Source: Pantoea vagans
GTDB lineage: Bacteria; Pseudomonadota; Gammaproteobacteria; Enterobacterales; Enterobacteriaceae
Assembly (NCBI RefSeq): GCF_004792415.1
Contig: NZ_CP038853.1
Location: 2,046,001 to 2,110,000 of the forward strand
Length of the DNA stretch: 64,000 nucleotides
Reading direction: 5' to 3'
Shown here: piece by piece, positions 50,105-59,648 of the stretch
How the letters are laid out: each line of letters starts with the position of its first letter
How positions within the stretch are numbered: the first letter of the stretch is position 1
Position numbers and translations under genes: made by a program
Notes under the pieces: model-generated
Told to the model about the DNA's origin: nothing
Seen by the model: the letters and a program-made list of their open reading frames with translations, nothing else
Database searches by the model: none

Positions 50105-51607
50105 TCAGGCGGGCTGATCGATATCTTTAATGGCATAACGGGCAATGTTCTCTTCGGTGATTGCGCTGCCGGTGAGCTCTTTGGTTATCCGTCCCTCGCG
50201 CATCACCAGTACCCGGTCAGAAACGCGCATGATCTCGGTCATCTCTGACGACACCACCACAATGGCTTTGCCCGCCTGGGCCAGTTTTTCAATCAGGTGA
50301 TAGATCTCCGACTTGGCACCAATGTCGATGCCCCGGGTCGGCTCATCAAACAAGAACACATTGGCATCTGCCGCCACCCAGCGGCCGATGATCACTTTTT
50401 GCTGATTGCCGCCGCTTAGCGTGCCGATGGTTTTTTCGATATCGAGCGGGCGCAGTTTCAGCTCGCCCATCACTCTCAACGCCTCACGGTCAAGGCGGGC
50501 CTTGTTCATCAGCCCCCCCGAGGTAAAACGGTGCATCGACGGCAGCGCCATGTTCATCTTCACTGCCCGCTCTTTGATAATGCCCTCTTTCTTACGATCC
50601 TCCGGTACCAGGCCTATGCCCGCTTTGATCGCCGCGCGCACGTTGTGGTTCTGCACTGCGTTGCCGTTGACGCTGACCGTGCCACCGGTGCGCCTGTCGA
50701 TACCGGCAATCAGCTTCAGCAGTTCGGTGCGCCCTGCACCCACCAGCCCGGCAATCCCCAGCACTTCGCCGGCACGCACGCTGAAACTGGCCGCGACCAC
50801 CTCATTGCCACGCGTCAGATCCTCTACCCGCAGCACTTCGCGATCGGTCACAAATGCCTGATGGTCGGGCTTGTCGATCTTCCGCCCGACCATTCTGGCG
50901 ACGATACTCTCCTCATCCTCATCACTGATGTTGAACACGCCGACCTGCTTTCCGTCACGCATAATGGTGGCGCGATCGCAGACCCGGAAAATTTCATTCA
51001 TCTTGTGCGACACGTAGATCAGCGAGACGCCGGTCGACTTCAGATCGCTAATCAGCTCTGCCAGTCTGTCGAACTCGCGGGGCGTCAGGCTGGAGGTAGG
51101 CTCATCCATGGCGATGATTTTCGCGTCATCCAGCAGCGCCCGGGCAATCTCAACAATCTGCTGCTGCGACACCTTAAGGTTTCTGATCGGCGTATCGGGA
51201 TCGATGGTGGGATCCAGAGTCTTCAGAATCAGCATCGCCCTTGCCAGCTGGGCTTTTTTATCCACCCACCAGCCGCCAGCTCGGGTCAGCGGGCGTCCCA
51301 GGAACATGTTCTGCGCCACGGAAAGCTCAGGGACATGCTGCAACTCCTGATGGATCATGGCGATCCCGGCCTGACGAGCGCTGAGGGGGCTGCGGATCTG
51401 CACCCGGTTTCCATTAACGCTAATCTCTCCGCTGTCCGCGCCGCGTACGCCAGAAAGGATATTCAGCAGCGTCGATTTACCCGCGCCGTTTTCCCCGATC
51501 AGCGCATGCACCTCGCCGGGCCGTACTGAAAAATCGACATCCTGCAGCGCAGCGGCGTTACCGTAACTTTTGCTGATGCTGCGCATCATTAAGCGAACCT
51601 GTTCCAT
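50105..51607 (-). CDS. Sugar ABC transporter ATPase (RbsA family, duplicated)
   Basis: Two ATPase domains in one 500-residue chain, the CUT2 pattern. First half: Walker A GENGAGKST (about 39-47), signature LKVSQQQIVEIARAL, Walker B IIAMDEPTSSL. Second half: degenerate Walker A GLVGAGRTELL, signature GTLSGGNQQKVIIGRW, Walker B VFLFDEPTRGID. As usual in this family the second site is partly degenerate. Start at 51607 with GGGAG six bases upstream; the longer frame to 51685 is rejected. Confidence 0.93.
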   Translation of the reverse strand: MEQVRLMMRSISKSYGNAAALQDVDFSVRPGEVHALIGENGAGKSTLLNILSGVRGADSGEISVNGNRVQIRSPLSARQAGIAMIHQELQHVPELSVAQNMFLGRPLTRAGGWWVDKKAQLARAMLILKTLDPTIDPDTPIRNLKVSQQQIVEIARALLDDAKIIAMDEPTSSLTPREFDRLAELISDLKSTGVSLIYVSHKMNEIFRVCDRATIMRDGKQVGVFNISDEDEESIVARMVGRKIDKPDHQAFVTDREVLRVEDLTRGNEVVAASFSVRAGEVLGIAGLVGAGRTELLKLIAGIDRRTGGTVSVNGNAVQNHNVRAAIKAGIGLVPEDRKKEGIIKERAVKMNMALPSMHRFTSGGLMNKARLDREALRVMGELKLRPLDIEKTIGTLSGGNQQKVIIGRWVAADANVFLFDEPTRGIDIGAKSEIYHLIEKLAQAGKAIVVVSSEMTEIMRVSDRVLVMREGRITKELTGSAITEENIARYAIKDIDQPA

Positions 51608-51623
51608 ATCTGCTCCCGCCGAC

Positions 51624-52664
51624 TTATTGCTGGGCCAGCAGCTGGCGCAACCGGTTGTTGTCTTTAGTTGAGAACGCGTCAGCATTTTCTTTGGTGATCA
51701 GCGCCTGAGGCGTTGAGATGACGCGCGACAGCTTCTGTCCATTGATGAGACGGATCATGACGTCCATCGCCACTTCACCGGTGAGTACCGGGAAACTGTC
51801 CACCGTGCCGGTAAGTTCACCGCGCTTGATCGACGCATAGGCGTCGGAGATACCGTCAGTACCGAAGATCGCTACCTGTGATGCTTTGTTCTGCGCCCGC
51901 ACCGCTTCCACCACGCCCAGCGCCATAGTGTCGTTGTTGGCATAGAAGCCGATCAGATCGGGATGCTGCTGCAGTATGGTTGAGGCGGCATTAAAGGCCT
52001 GCTCACGACTCCAGTTAGCTGGCACGCTGGCAACGATGGTGAACTTACCGTTACTGTCCAGCGTCTCTCTGAAGCCCCGGGTACGCTGTCCGGCGGCATA
52101 GACCCCCGGCTGCCCTTCAATCACTGCCACCTTGCCGCCCTGCGGATGATGCTGAATAAACCACTTCGCCACGCGCACGCCGTTATCCTTCTGAACATTG
52201 CCGACGTAGTAGCGCACATTCGGCATCACCGCATCGTTGACGTTCACCACCGGGATATTTTTACTGCTGGCACTCTCCAGCGCAGGCTCCAGATTAATGT
52301 CGGTCTGGGGCGACACCAGCAGACCGTTAAAACCCTGCGAGATCAGAGTTTCCGCAATCGACAGCTGACCGAGCTGATCGTCCTCATTGGCCGCTGCCTG
52401 ATACGCGACGGTAATGCCATATTTCTTTGCGGCGTTCTGGTAGCCCTGGCCGAGCAGGCGCCAGTACTCATTGGTCAGGGTTTTCGATACCCCGCCAATC
52501 TTCAGAGACGCGTCGACTTTCGGCAGCGTGCCATATTTCGTGTCAAGCTGGCTCCAGTCGGTGCGATCCGGTTCAGTGTCTGACTGCAGCGGGGCCAGTT
52601 TTGCCGCATAGACGGTGCTGCAGAGCAGTGAGGAGGCGATAAAGGCAAGCAGGCGTTTTTTCAT
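51624..52664 (-). CDS. Sugar ABC transporter substrate-binding protein (RbsB family)
   Basis: Periplasmic binding protein. 346 residues: signal peptide ending TVYAA, then the family fold with KTLTNEYWRLLGQGYQNAAK, NEDDQLGQLSIAETLISQGFNGLLVSPQ, VYAAGQRTRGF and NDTMALGVVEAVRA. The N-terminal extra 30 residues (LQSDTEPDRTDWSQLDTK) are atypical of ribose binders. Which sugar is bound cannot be told; ribose, allose, psicose or polyols are all possible. 51 bases after the isomerase gene stop. Confidence 0.92.
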   Translation of the reverse strand: MKKRLLAFIASSLLCSTVYAAKLAPLQSDTEPDRTDWSQLDTKYGTLPKVDASLKIGGVSKTLTNEYWRLLGQGYQNAAKKYGITVAYQAAANEDDQLGQLSIAETLISQGFNGLLVSPQTDINLEPALESASSKNIPVVNVNDAVMPNVRYYVGNVQKDNGVRVAKWFIQHHPQGGKVAVIEGQPGVYAAGQRTRGFRETLDSNGKFTIVASVPANWSREQAFNAASTILQQHPDLIGFYANNDTMALGVVEAVRAQNKASQVAIFGTDGISDAYASIKRGELTGTVDSFPVLTGEVAMDVMIRLINGQKLSRVISTPQALITKENADAFSTKDNNRLRQLLAQQ

Positions 52665-52715
52665 TTTTTATTCTCAGCGTATTGGTAGAGTTTTTTGTTA
52701 TGCAGGGTGCCGTTG

Positions 52716-53696
52716 TTATCGCGCCAGCATGATGTCATTGACGATTTGCTGGGAGGCCACCGCATCCTGGCGCTCGATGGCCGCCAGTAACGCCGCGTTG
52801 CCGTGCAGCTGGTCACACAGCCTCAGCAGCCGGGTCACGGTCGCGATATTGCTTTCTGCTTCCCGGATCGGGTCAAGCCCGCTGGCATCCGGGAAGGTAT
52901 CGAAGTAGTAGGCACCGTTGTAGCCATCGCGCTGCATCTGCCAGAGAAACTCCAGCGTGGCGCGCGGGTTAACCGAGCCAACCATCAAACCGTCGTCACG
53001 TTTGCCCCAGCCATCATTCAGGTCCAGCCCCAGCAGCCGTGAGCGGCGCGCCACCATTGCAGCGGCACAGGCCGGAATTTCATTGGCAAACAGCACGTGC
53101 GCAAAATCCAGCGTGATCCCCAGATTGGCGCAGCCCGCCTCTTCTACCGCCAGCAGACAGGTGGTTGCGTTGGGGAAGATGCTGTAGGCGCGCGGCTCAT
53201 TGGGTTTATATTCAATGCTCACGTCAACGTCCGGTGCATACTCCGCTACTTCACGAACGGCGCTGACCGCATCCTCCCAGATCTTCTTATAGTCCGCCTG
53301 GAAGCAGTAATCGAAGCCGTCCTGCCCCATCCACAGCGTCATCAGCCGCGAACCAAACTCACGGCCGGCGTCGATGCCGCGTTTAGTCAGCTCAATCGCT
53401 TCACGCCGCACTCTGGCATCAGGATGGGTAAACGCGCCGATTTTGAACTGCGGCGCATCCCAGCGCATCTGCATGCCGTTGACGGCCAGACCCGCATCTT
53501 CGATCGCCTGCCGCAGTGTGGAAATATCACTGGTGAGATGCTGGGGAAAGTTAAGGTCGAGATGCGTTAAGCCTTTTACCTTGCCTGCGCGGGCAATCAT
53601 CTGCAGCACAGAGGGCTTGCCCTGCTGATCGGGCCAGTAAAGGTGCGCCCCCGAGGCGAATGAGTTGAGACGAGTGGCAAATTTCAGTTCCGACAT
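52716..53696 (-). CDS. TIM-barrel sugar isomerase/epimerase
   Basis: First gene of the operon: a xylose-isomerase-like TIM barrel protein (AP endonuclease 2 superfamily), 326 residues. Metal-site landmarks are VSIEYKPNEPRAYSIF (conserved Glu), LGITLDFAHVLFAN (Asp and His) and LLGLDLNDG, with a late acidic YYFDTFP. It would interconvert the imported sugar (or its keto form) before phosphorylation by the kinase. Relatives include D-tagatose/psicose epimerases and L-rhamnose isomerase types; I cannot pick. Start at 53696 with AAGGA nine bases upstream; ATG at 53702 is too close. Confidence 0.87.
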   Translation of the reverse strand: MSELKFATRLNSFASGAHLYWPDQQGKPSVLQMIARAGKVKGLTHLDLNFPQHLTSDISTLRQAIEDAGLAVNGMQMRWDAPQFKIGAFTHPDARVRREAIELTKRGIDAGREFGSRLMTLWMGQDGFDYCFQADYKKIWEDAVSAVREVAEYAPDVDVSIEYKPNEPRAYSIFPNATTCLLAVEEAGCANLGITLDFAHVLFANEIPACAAAMVARRSRLLGLDLNDGWGKRDDGLMVGSVNPRATLEFLWQMQRDGYNGAYYFDTFPDASGLDPIREAESNIATVTRLLRLCDQLHGNAALLAAIERQDAVASQQIVNDIMLAR

Positions 53697-53720
53697 GAGC
53701 ATCAATCCTTCAGAGTTCGC

Positions 53721-53759
53721 TTGTGAAGTACTTTTCATATTCACGATTAGTTGTGAAGT
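53721..53759. promoter_or_regulatory. Repeated candidate RpiR-type operators
   Basis: Direct repeat ttgtgaagt at 53721-53729 and 53751-53759, exactly 30 bases apart, with an inverted TTCAC at 53740-53744 pairing with both GTGAA units. Directly downstream of the operon -10, so binding would block transcription. Confidence 0.6.
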
Positions 53760-53788
53760 CATATATTAATCTACGCCTCGCAATGCAA
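53760..53788 (-). promoter_or_regulatory. Promoter of the sugar operon
   Basis: On the minus strand, TTGCAT at 53788-53783, 17 bases, TATATG at 53765-53760. Good hexamers at ideal spacing, immediately upstream of the operator repeats. Confidence 0.6.
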
Positions 53789-53949
53789 TGCGCAAGTCTG
53801 TCAGGACGGGGAAATCCTTAAACCGGGAGCGTGGTCACGAAATAGTTTCAGTGTGGTAATAGATAACGCTGGTGCTATGAGGGAGGAATTTAAAATAAAT
53901 ACAATAAGTTGCAGTACGAAGCCGGGTGTGAGATGAGGCGTGCAAAAAA

Positions 53950-53982
53950 GTTAAAAAGCTGAGCGCCAGGGCGGCGCTCAGC
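53950..53982 (-). terminator. Intrinsic terminator of gcd
   Basis: On the minus strand: gctgagcgcc, five-base loop, ggcgctcagc, then five T and further T downstream. Starts about 15 bases after the gcd stop. Confidence 0.9.
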
Positions 53983-53996
53983 AGGTCAGGATGATT

Positions 53997-56354
53997 TTAC
54001 TTCAGACGGAACGCGACAACGCTGTCGCCCGCCGTGGTGCCAAGCGAGCCATGGCCGCCTGCGGCAATCACCACATACTGCTTACCATCTTTGCCCATAA
54101 AGGTTGATGGCGTGGCCTGTGCACCCGCGCTCAGTTCCGTCTGCCACAGCAGCTCACCGGTGGTGCTGTCGTAAGCACGGAAGAAGTTATCTGCCGTTGC
54201 GCCGTGGAACACCAGATCACCCGCCGTCAGCAGCGGTCCACCGTGCGCCACCATCCCCATCGGGAAACCGAGCGGGAAGCGGCCAGGCAGGAAGCTGGTT
54301 TTGAGGTTTTTGGTGGTGCCAACGCGACGCAGCCATTCGGTTTTGCCGGTGGTGAGATCCACTCCCACCATCCGTCCCCACGGTGGCGCGATACAGGGAA
54401 TACCCAGACCCGACGCCATCTGCTGGATGTGGATAGCGTAATCTCCGTGGAAGTTCTCATTCCAGTACGGTGTGCCATCTTTGGTGAAGGTACGCTGGGT
54501 TTCGGTTTCCGGCGTGCGCTTGATCAGGTTGTACTTGTAGGCCAGGCGCACCGGTGCCGCAATCAGCATCTGACGCTGTGGATCAACCGCCACGGAACCC
54601 CAGTTAAACACCCCGATATTGCCCGGGAAGATCAGCGAGCCTTTTTCGGTTGGCGGCGTCCACGGGTTACCGTCATAACGCAGTTCACGGAAGGTGGTAC
54701 GGCAGGCCATCTGGTCAAACGGCGTGATGCCCCACATCGACTTCTCAGTCAGCGGCTGCGGAATGAAGTTCAGGCTGGAGACCGGCTGGGTCGCCGCGTA
54801 CTGCTCGCCCTTGATGCCATCCGTGGAGACCTTAACCTGCTCTACCGGGTAAACCGGTTCGCCGGTCAGGCGGTTCAGCACAAACAGGTTGCCGGTTTTG
54901 GTCGGCAGGATCACCGCCGGTTGCGGTTTGCCCTGATAGTTGATGTCTACCAGCGACGGCTGTGACGGGTTATCGCGATCCCACAGGTCGTGGTTCGAAC
55001 TCTGATAACGCCATTTGAACGCACCGGTTTTCAGATCCAGTGCCACCAGCGCATCACGGAATTTTTCGGTATTGCTGGCAGGATCGCGTTCAATGCCGAC
55101 TTCATCCGGCGAGGCGTTACCAAACGGCACATAGACCAGACCGTTTTTCAGGTCGGCGCTCAGCGTAGCCCAGGCGACCGGGGTATCCTGCGGATAGGTT
55201 GCGTCTGCGGCGACCGGTGCGGTGTTATCCGGATTAGCCGGATCGAAGTTCCACATCAGACGACCCGTAACGGCATCATAGGCACGGATCACACCCGATG
55301 GGTTGCCGCTGTTGAAGCCGTTATCCATCACAGAACCGCCAACAATCACCAGATTGCCTGCCACCAGTGGTGCGGCAGTCTGCATCAGCGCATGCGGACG
55401 CACCTCGCCCATGTTGGCGCGCAGGTTTACCACGCCGTTGTCACCAAAGTCAGCACACGGCTTACCGGTGTCAGCATCCAGCGCCAGCAGGCGGGCATCG
55501 GTGGTCGCATTGAAGATACGTTTGCGGCAGATAGCCGGGGATGCGCCTGTCTGCTGCTCTGCCTGCTGACCGGCATCGAAGTAGCTCACGCCACGGCAGG
55601 TCTGGTGCTGCTGCAGATAAGAGCGGTTTTTATCCGGCGCTGTTTTCCACTTCACCGCACCGGTTTCCGGGTCAAGAGCATGAACCTCGTTGTGCGGCGT
55701 ACAGAGGTAGAGCATGCCGTTGGCTTTCAGCGGCGTCGCTTCAAAGGTGTATTCGGTTGCATCATCACCCTGACGCAGATCGCCGGTGTGATAGGTCCAG
55801 GCCACTTCCAGATCTTTGACGTTATCTTTAGTGATCTGCTTCAGTGCCGAGAAACGCTGGCCATCTGTGGTCCCGCCATAGGCGTTCCACTCTTCAGCAG
55901 CACCGCCGGTCGCGGAACTGTTACGCTGGGTATTGATGGTGCCCTGTTGCGGCAGCGGATCGTAGAAGCAGAGGCCAGTCACCAGCAGCACCATCAGCAC
56001 CACGGAGCCGCCAAGGAAAGGATGGAAGCGACGCTGTCCCTGATAGAGAGGACGCACCACCCACGGCATAGCCAGCCAGACACCCAGCACACCAAACAGG
56101 TCGCCGCGCGGGATCCACTGCCACTTATCGAAGCCCACTTCCCAGATCGTCCAGAACAGCGTGATCCACATCAGCAGCGCATACAGCGTCAGTGCACTGC
56201 GTTTGTTCATCATCAGCAGAATCGCGCTGAGCAGAACGCCTACCCCCATCAACGCATAGAACGCGCTGCCTCCTGCAAGCAGAAGTTGTCCTCCCATGTA
56301 AATCAGGGCGATAGCAAATATCACCATGATTACACTGGTTATTTTATTTATCAT
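53997..56354 (-). CDS. gcd: Membrane-bound PQQ-dependent glucose dehydrogenase
   Basis: Oxidises glucose to gluconolactone in the periplasm, passing electrons to ubiquinone; in plant-associated bacteria this acid production dissolves mineral phosphate. 785 residues (E. coli Gcd: 796): five hydrophobic N-terminal segments (about 1-140) and an eight-bladed PQQ propeller. Family features include EWNAYGGTTDGQRFS, KQITKDNVKDLEVAW, SSNHDLWDRDNPSQPSL with the catalytic Asp, ENFHGDYAIHIQQ and TAGDLVFHGAT. Start at 56354 with GAGGA six bases upstream. PQQ synthesis genes are not in the window. Single-gene unit. Confidence 0.95.
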   Translation of the reverse strand: MINKITSVIMVIFAIALIYMGGQLLLAGGSAFYALMGVGVLLSAILLMMNKRSALTLYALLMWITLFWTIWEVGFDKWQWIPRGDLFGVLGVWLAMPWVVRPLYQGQRRFHPFLGGSVVLMVLLVTGLCFYDPLPQQGTINTQRNSSATGGAAEEWNAYGGTTDGQRFSALKQITKDNVKDLEVAWTYHTGDLRQGDDATEYTFEATPLKANGMLYLCTPHNEVHALDPETGAVKWKTAPDKNRSYLQQHQTCRGVSYFDAGQQAEQQTGASPAICRKRIFNATTDARLLALDADTGKPCADFGDNGVVNLRANMGEVRPHALMQTAAPLVAGNLVIVGGSVMDNGFNSGNPSGVIRAYDAVTGRLMWNFDPANPDNTAPVAADATYPQDTPVAWATLSADLKNGLVYVPFGNASPDEVGIERDPASNTEKFRDALVALDLKTGAFKWRYQSSNHDLWDRDNPSQPSLVDINYQGKPQPAVILPTKTGNLFVLNRLTGEPVYPVEQVKVSTDGIKGEQYAATQPVSSLNFIPQPLTEKSMWGITPFDQMACRTTFRELRYDGNPWTPPTEKGSLIFPGNIGVFNWGSVAVDPQRQMLIAAPVRLAYKYNLIKRTPETETQRTFTKDGTPYWNENFHGDYAIHIQQMASGLGIPCIAPPWGRMVGVDLTTGKTEWLRRVGTTKNLKTSFLPGRFPLGFPMGMVAHGGPLLTAGDLVFHGATADNFFRAYDSTTGELLWQTELSAGAQATPSTFMGKDGKQYVVIAAGGHGSLGTTAGDSVVAFRLK

Positions 56355-56372
56355 GATCCATCCTCGGGTCAT

Positions 56373-57019
56373 TAGCGGTCATCAGAAAATTAAGCTGGAA
56401 ACATAAATTCAACGAGATCTTAACTTACGTGAGAAATATGTAAAAACGTGTATAAGCGTAACCCATTAAAAATATTTATTAATAATGTCGACTGCAGGGG
56501 CGCTGAGACCGCTTTATTTACTTTCCTAAGGGGTGAATACGCGATATTCATCACAAAAAATTAACGATAGGCCGTGAGTTATCGCACCTTTTGTTCAAAG
56601 GCGAATAATTAACAGACCAGCCGCGCTTCATGAACGCCAGCTTAAGTGTGATCAGACAGGGATAACGAGTGTCAAATAAGCATAATGGTTTATTCACTCA
56701 GTTCTGCAACAACTCTTAATGCTAAAATCAGAAAACTTAGTGCGCTGCTGTTTTAAACCGTCTGGTTATCAGTGCTCATGCGGTTTCAATGATTTTCAGA
56801 TTATTAATTCTGGCAATTGACTTTGCTCTGCCATTATTTTTTAACGCTGCCTTCAGCAAGGAATAGATTAATAATGAAAGGGATTCTGGTGAGTAAAACG
56901 TTTTAAGATATTCCGTAGCCCGACCCGACTTTTATCTGTGATATATATCGTCACTCTTATAAAAATTTATCCGGCCAGCAGGCGGGATTTTCACTGACAG
57001 CAATAACCCAAGGATAATT
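56373..57019. other. AT-rich divergent region between gcd and the GT-D gene
   Basis: About 650 bases. A possible -35 TTGACT (56817-56822) is followed after 17 bases by a poor -10, TTTAAC. A gatatatatc palindrome lies at about 56940. No gene or RNA recognised; probably regulatory DNA for both neighbours. Confidence 0.5.
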
Positions 57020-58024
57020 ATGTCCGCACTTAACGCTATTTATCGTAAGTTTCGTTTCCCGTTTAAATTTATTAATGCGGCCATTCGCTATCCTGCCGCG
57101 CAGGCACGGGTAAAGCGTTATTCCGTCATGTCGATAGAAGAAACTATTGATCTGCTATTACGTAAACCGCAATTATCACTGGCCCGTTACGGCGACGGGG
57201 AACTGGAGATGACCTGGTATAAAAACATTGGCTTTCAGCCATTTGACCCAAAACTGTCGGCAAGACTCAAGGCGCTGCTGCAGCAGACGCCTCAGGACAA
57301 CCCGAACTGTCTGATTTGCCTGCCAGATGCTTTTCGCACCACCCGCAATATGAAAAATGGATCGGCCCTGTTCTGGTTCTTCCATAAATCATTTTACTTT
57401 AAACATTATGATGCTCTGCTGAATCATCAGTACCAGTATGGCAACACCTCTGTTACCCGCCCTTATCACGATTATAAAAGCAAACAATTATCCAGAACGA
57501 TATTCGATAAATTTAAGCAGCTCTACCAGGGTCGCCGGGTATTAATTGTTGAAGGCAGTGGCACACGTCTGGGATTAGGCAATAATTTACTGGAGGGGGC
57601 CAGTGAAATTAAACGCATTACGACGCTGAACCGTAATGCTTTTTCCGTTTATGATCGTCTCTTCGATACGGTATTAGCGAATGCAGTCAACTTTGACCTG
57701 GTCTTAATTTCTTTAGGCCCGACGGCAACCGTGCTGGCGTATGATTTAAGTCAGCGCGGAATTCGCTGTATTGATAGCGGCCATGTCGACATTGAATATG
57801 AGTGGATGCTGGCCAGTGCCACCAGCAAAGTAAAAGTGGCAGGAAAAAATGTTAATGAAGCGGGCGTGCTGCTGAGTGAACAGACAACAGTCGCTGATGC
57901 GACGTATCAGCGGCAGATTTTGCAGCACGTTGGCGAAACGCCACAGGATAAAACCACGGCTGCAACGGAAGTGGTGGTTATCCCGCTGCCCCACGTCAGC
58001 AGCACCCATCATAACGCAGCCTGA
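57020..58024 (+). CDS. GT-D fold glycosyltransferase (SP_1767/DUF1792-like)
   Basis: Putative glycosyltransferase of the GT-D fold, first described for a streptococcal adhesin-modifying enzyme. 334 residues: the catalytic-site region LSLARYGDGELEM (residues about 52-64, with the D-x-E motif in YGDGE), VLIVEGSGTRLGLGNNLL, VLISLGPTATVLAYDLSQRG and IDSGHVDIEYEW, the C-terminal hallmark. AAGGA precedes the ATG by six bases. It stands alone without a partner adhesin or polysaccharide cluster, so the acceptor is unknown. The final roughly 40 residues are polar and poorly conserved-looking. Confidence 0.82.
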   Translation: MSALNAIYRKFRFPFKFINAAIRYPAAQARVKRYSVMSIEETIDLLLRKPQLSLARYGDGELEMTWYKNIGFQPFDPKLSARLKALLQQTPQDNPNCLICLPDAFRTTRNMKNGSALFWFFHKSFYFKHYDALLNHQYQYGNTSVTRPYHDYKSKQLSRTIFDKFKQLYQGRRVLIVEGSGTRLGLGNNLLEGASEIKRITTLNRNAFSVYDRLFDTVLANAVNFDLVLISLGPTATVLAYDLSQRGIRCIDSGHVDIEYEWMLASATSKVKVAGKNVNEAGVLLSEQTTVADATYQRQILQHVGETPQDKTTAATEVVVIPLPHVSSTHHNAA

Positions 58025-58214
58025 GGTTCACCACCGACAGGCAATGACTGCACCGCATTGATGCGCAGGCGAATAATTAGCGGGATCAGTTAACCCGTTA
58101 AGCGCAGGCTCAGCAGCCCGCAGCCTCTGTCAGCCCGGGTTTTGCCGGATGAACCTCTTTTCCGGCATTACTCTTGCTTCGGCTCTCCTGAGACATTTAA
58201 TCAGGAGACGTGAG

Positions 58215-59537
58215 ATGACATCCAGCCGTTACCGTTACACCATATTTTCACTGCTGTTCCTGATCGCCCTGATCAACTACATCGATCGCGGCGCCCTGTC
58301 GTTTGCGGCCAACGCCATTGCGGCGGAGTACCACTTCAGCAAAGTCCAGCTCGGTGCCGTGCTGGGTTACTTTGGCTTTGGCTATCTGTTTGGTTCGCTG
58401 TGTGGCGGCTTCCTTGCCGACCGTATCGGCACGAAGAAAGTCTGGCTGCTGGCTGGTGTGCTCTGGTCTTTGCTGGAGATCGCCACCGCCTGGGCCGGTG
58501 AACTGGGCATGGCGCTGTTTGGCGGCTCCGCCATTATGGGCTTTGCGGCCCTGCGCATCCTGTTTGGTTTTTCTGAAGGCCCGGCCTATGCGCTGATGAA
58601 CAAGGCGATTGCCCACTGGGCACCCGACAACGAGCGCGGCTTTGCGCTGGGCATCGGCCTGCTCTCTACCCAGGTTGGCGCGCTGCTGACCGCCCCGATC
58701 GCGGTTGGCCTGCTGCTGCTGACCCATGACTGGCGCATGATGTTTATCCTGCTCGGCGTGTTCTCCCTGCTGGCGATGGCACTGTTTGCCCGCACCTTCA
58801 GCGACAGCCCGGAAAAGAGCCCTCACACCAATGCCGCTGAACGCACACTGATCCAGCGCGGTCAGCGCCGCAGCGCAGGCGACAGCGTCTCCCTGCCCTG
58901 GTGGCGCTTCTTTACCAGCCGCACGCTGGTCTGCAACGCGCTGGGCTACTTCTCATTTCTCTACATCACCTTTACCCTGGTGACCTGGATGCCGAAGTAT
59001 CTGCAGGATAATTTCCATTACGACCTGCACTCGCTGTGGTACGTGGCGATGATCCCCTGGAGTGGTGCCTGCATCACCGTGCTGCTGGGCGGCCGTATTG
59101 CTGATGCCCTGCTGGCCCGCTTCGGCAACCTGCGGCTGGCGCGCAATCTGTTTGCGGCGGTCACGCTGTGCGGCACCGCCTGCTGCTTTATGGCGATCCC
59201 CTACGTACAGTCGGCTGCCGGGATTATCGCACTAATGACGCTGGGCAATGCGCTGAATGCGCTGGTGAATAATGTCTACTGGTCGGTAGTGATTGATGTT
59301 ACCCCAAAAGCGTCGGTCGGCACCTACAGCGGCATGACACTGGCCATAGCCAACCTGGCGGCAATTATCTCTCCGATGCTCTGCGGCTGGCTGGCGGAAT
59401 ATTACGGTTACAACGCGATGTTTACCGTCACTGCAGTCATCGCCTTCGGTAGCATGCTGGCGATGACGCTGCTGCAGCCAGAAAAGCCGCTGGTGGCCGA
59501 AGCGCAGACTGGCGCGGCAGATGTTTCAGCGGCCTAA
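58215..59537 (+). CDS. MFS transporter, anion:cation symporter type
   Basis: Twelve-segment inner-membrane carrier of the ACS branch (glucarate, galactonate, hexuronate and tartrate type). 440 residues with the branch signatures INYIDRGALSFAANAI in segment 1, GYLFGSLCGGFLADRIGTKKV, FGFSEGPAYALMNKAI and the second-half VTWMPKYLQDNFHYDL. Likely imports an organic acid, perhaps a sugar acid, which would fit the gluconate made by nearby gcd, though this is guesswork. ATG at 58215 follows AGGAGACGTG; the in-frame ATG at 58149 would add an unneeded extension. Confidence 0.88.
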   Translation: MTSSRYRYTIFSLLFLIALINYIDRGALSFAANAIAAEYHFSKVQLGAVLGYFGFGYLFGSLCGGFLADRIGTKKVWLLAGVLWSLLEIATAWAGELGMALFGGSAIMGFAALRILFGFSEGPAYALMNKAIAHWAPDNERGFALGIGLLSTQVGALLTAPIAVGLLLLTHDWRMMFILLGVFSLLAMALFARTFSDSPEKSPHTNAAERTLIQRGQRRSAGDSVSLPWWRFFTSRTLVCNALGYFSFLYITFTLVTWMPKYLQDNFHYDLHSLWYVAMIPWSGACITVLLGGRIADALLARFGNLRLARNLFAAVTLCGTACCFMAIPYVQSAAGIIALMTLGNALNALVNNVYWSVVIDVTPKASVGTYSGMTLAIANLAAIISPMLCGWLAEYYGYNAMFTVTAVIAFGSMLAMTLLQPEKPLVAEAQTGAADVSAA

Positions 59538-59616
59538 TCTCAGGCAGGAAGATTCCCTGGCATGACGGCTTGCGCCTTAGCCTGACACCCTGCCGATCAC
59601 ACATTCAGCCCGGAAC

Positions 59617-59642
59617 AAAAGCCGCCTTTCATGGCGGCTTTT
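59617..59642. terminator. Bidirectional terminator
   Basis: aaaagccgcc, six-base loop, ggcggctttt: perfect 10-base stem with A and T ends, serving both the MFS gene and the convergent NCS1 gene. Confidence 0.88.
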
Positions 59643-59648
59643 ACCTTT

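Noticed and set aside
50531..51529. 332-codon plus-strand frame opposite the sugar ATPase gene
   Set aside because: Shadow of the ATPase gene; no start signal or domain.
54990..56375. 461-codon open frame on the plus strand, antisense to gcd
   Set aside because: Mirror of a well-supported GC-rich gene; no family motif, and the composition (many His, Arg, Gln) is that of a shadow frame.
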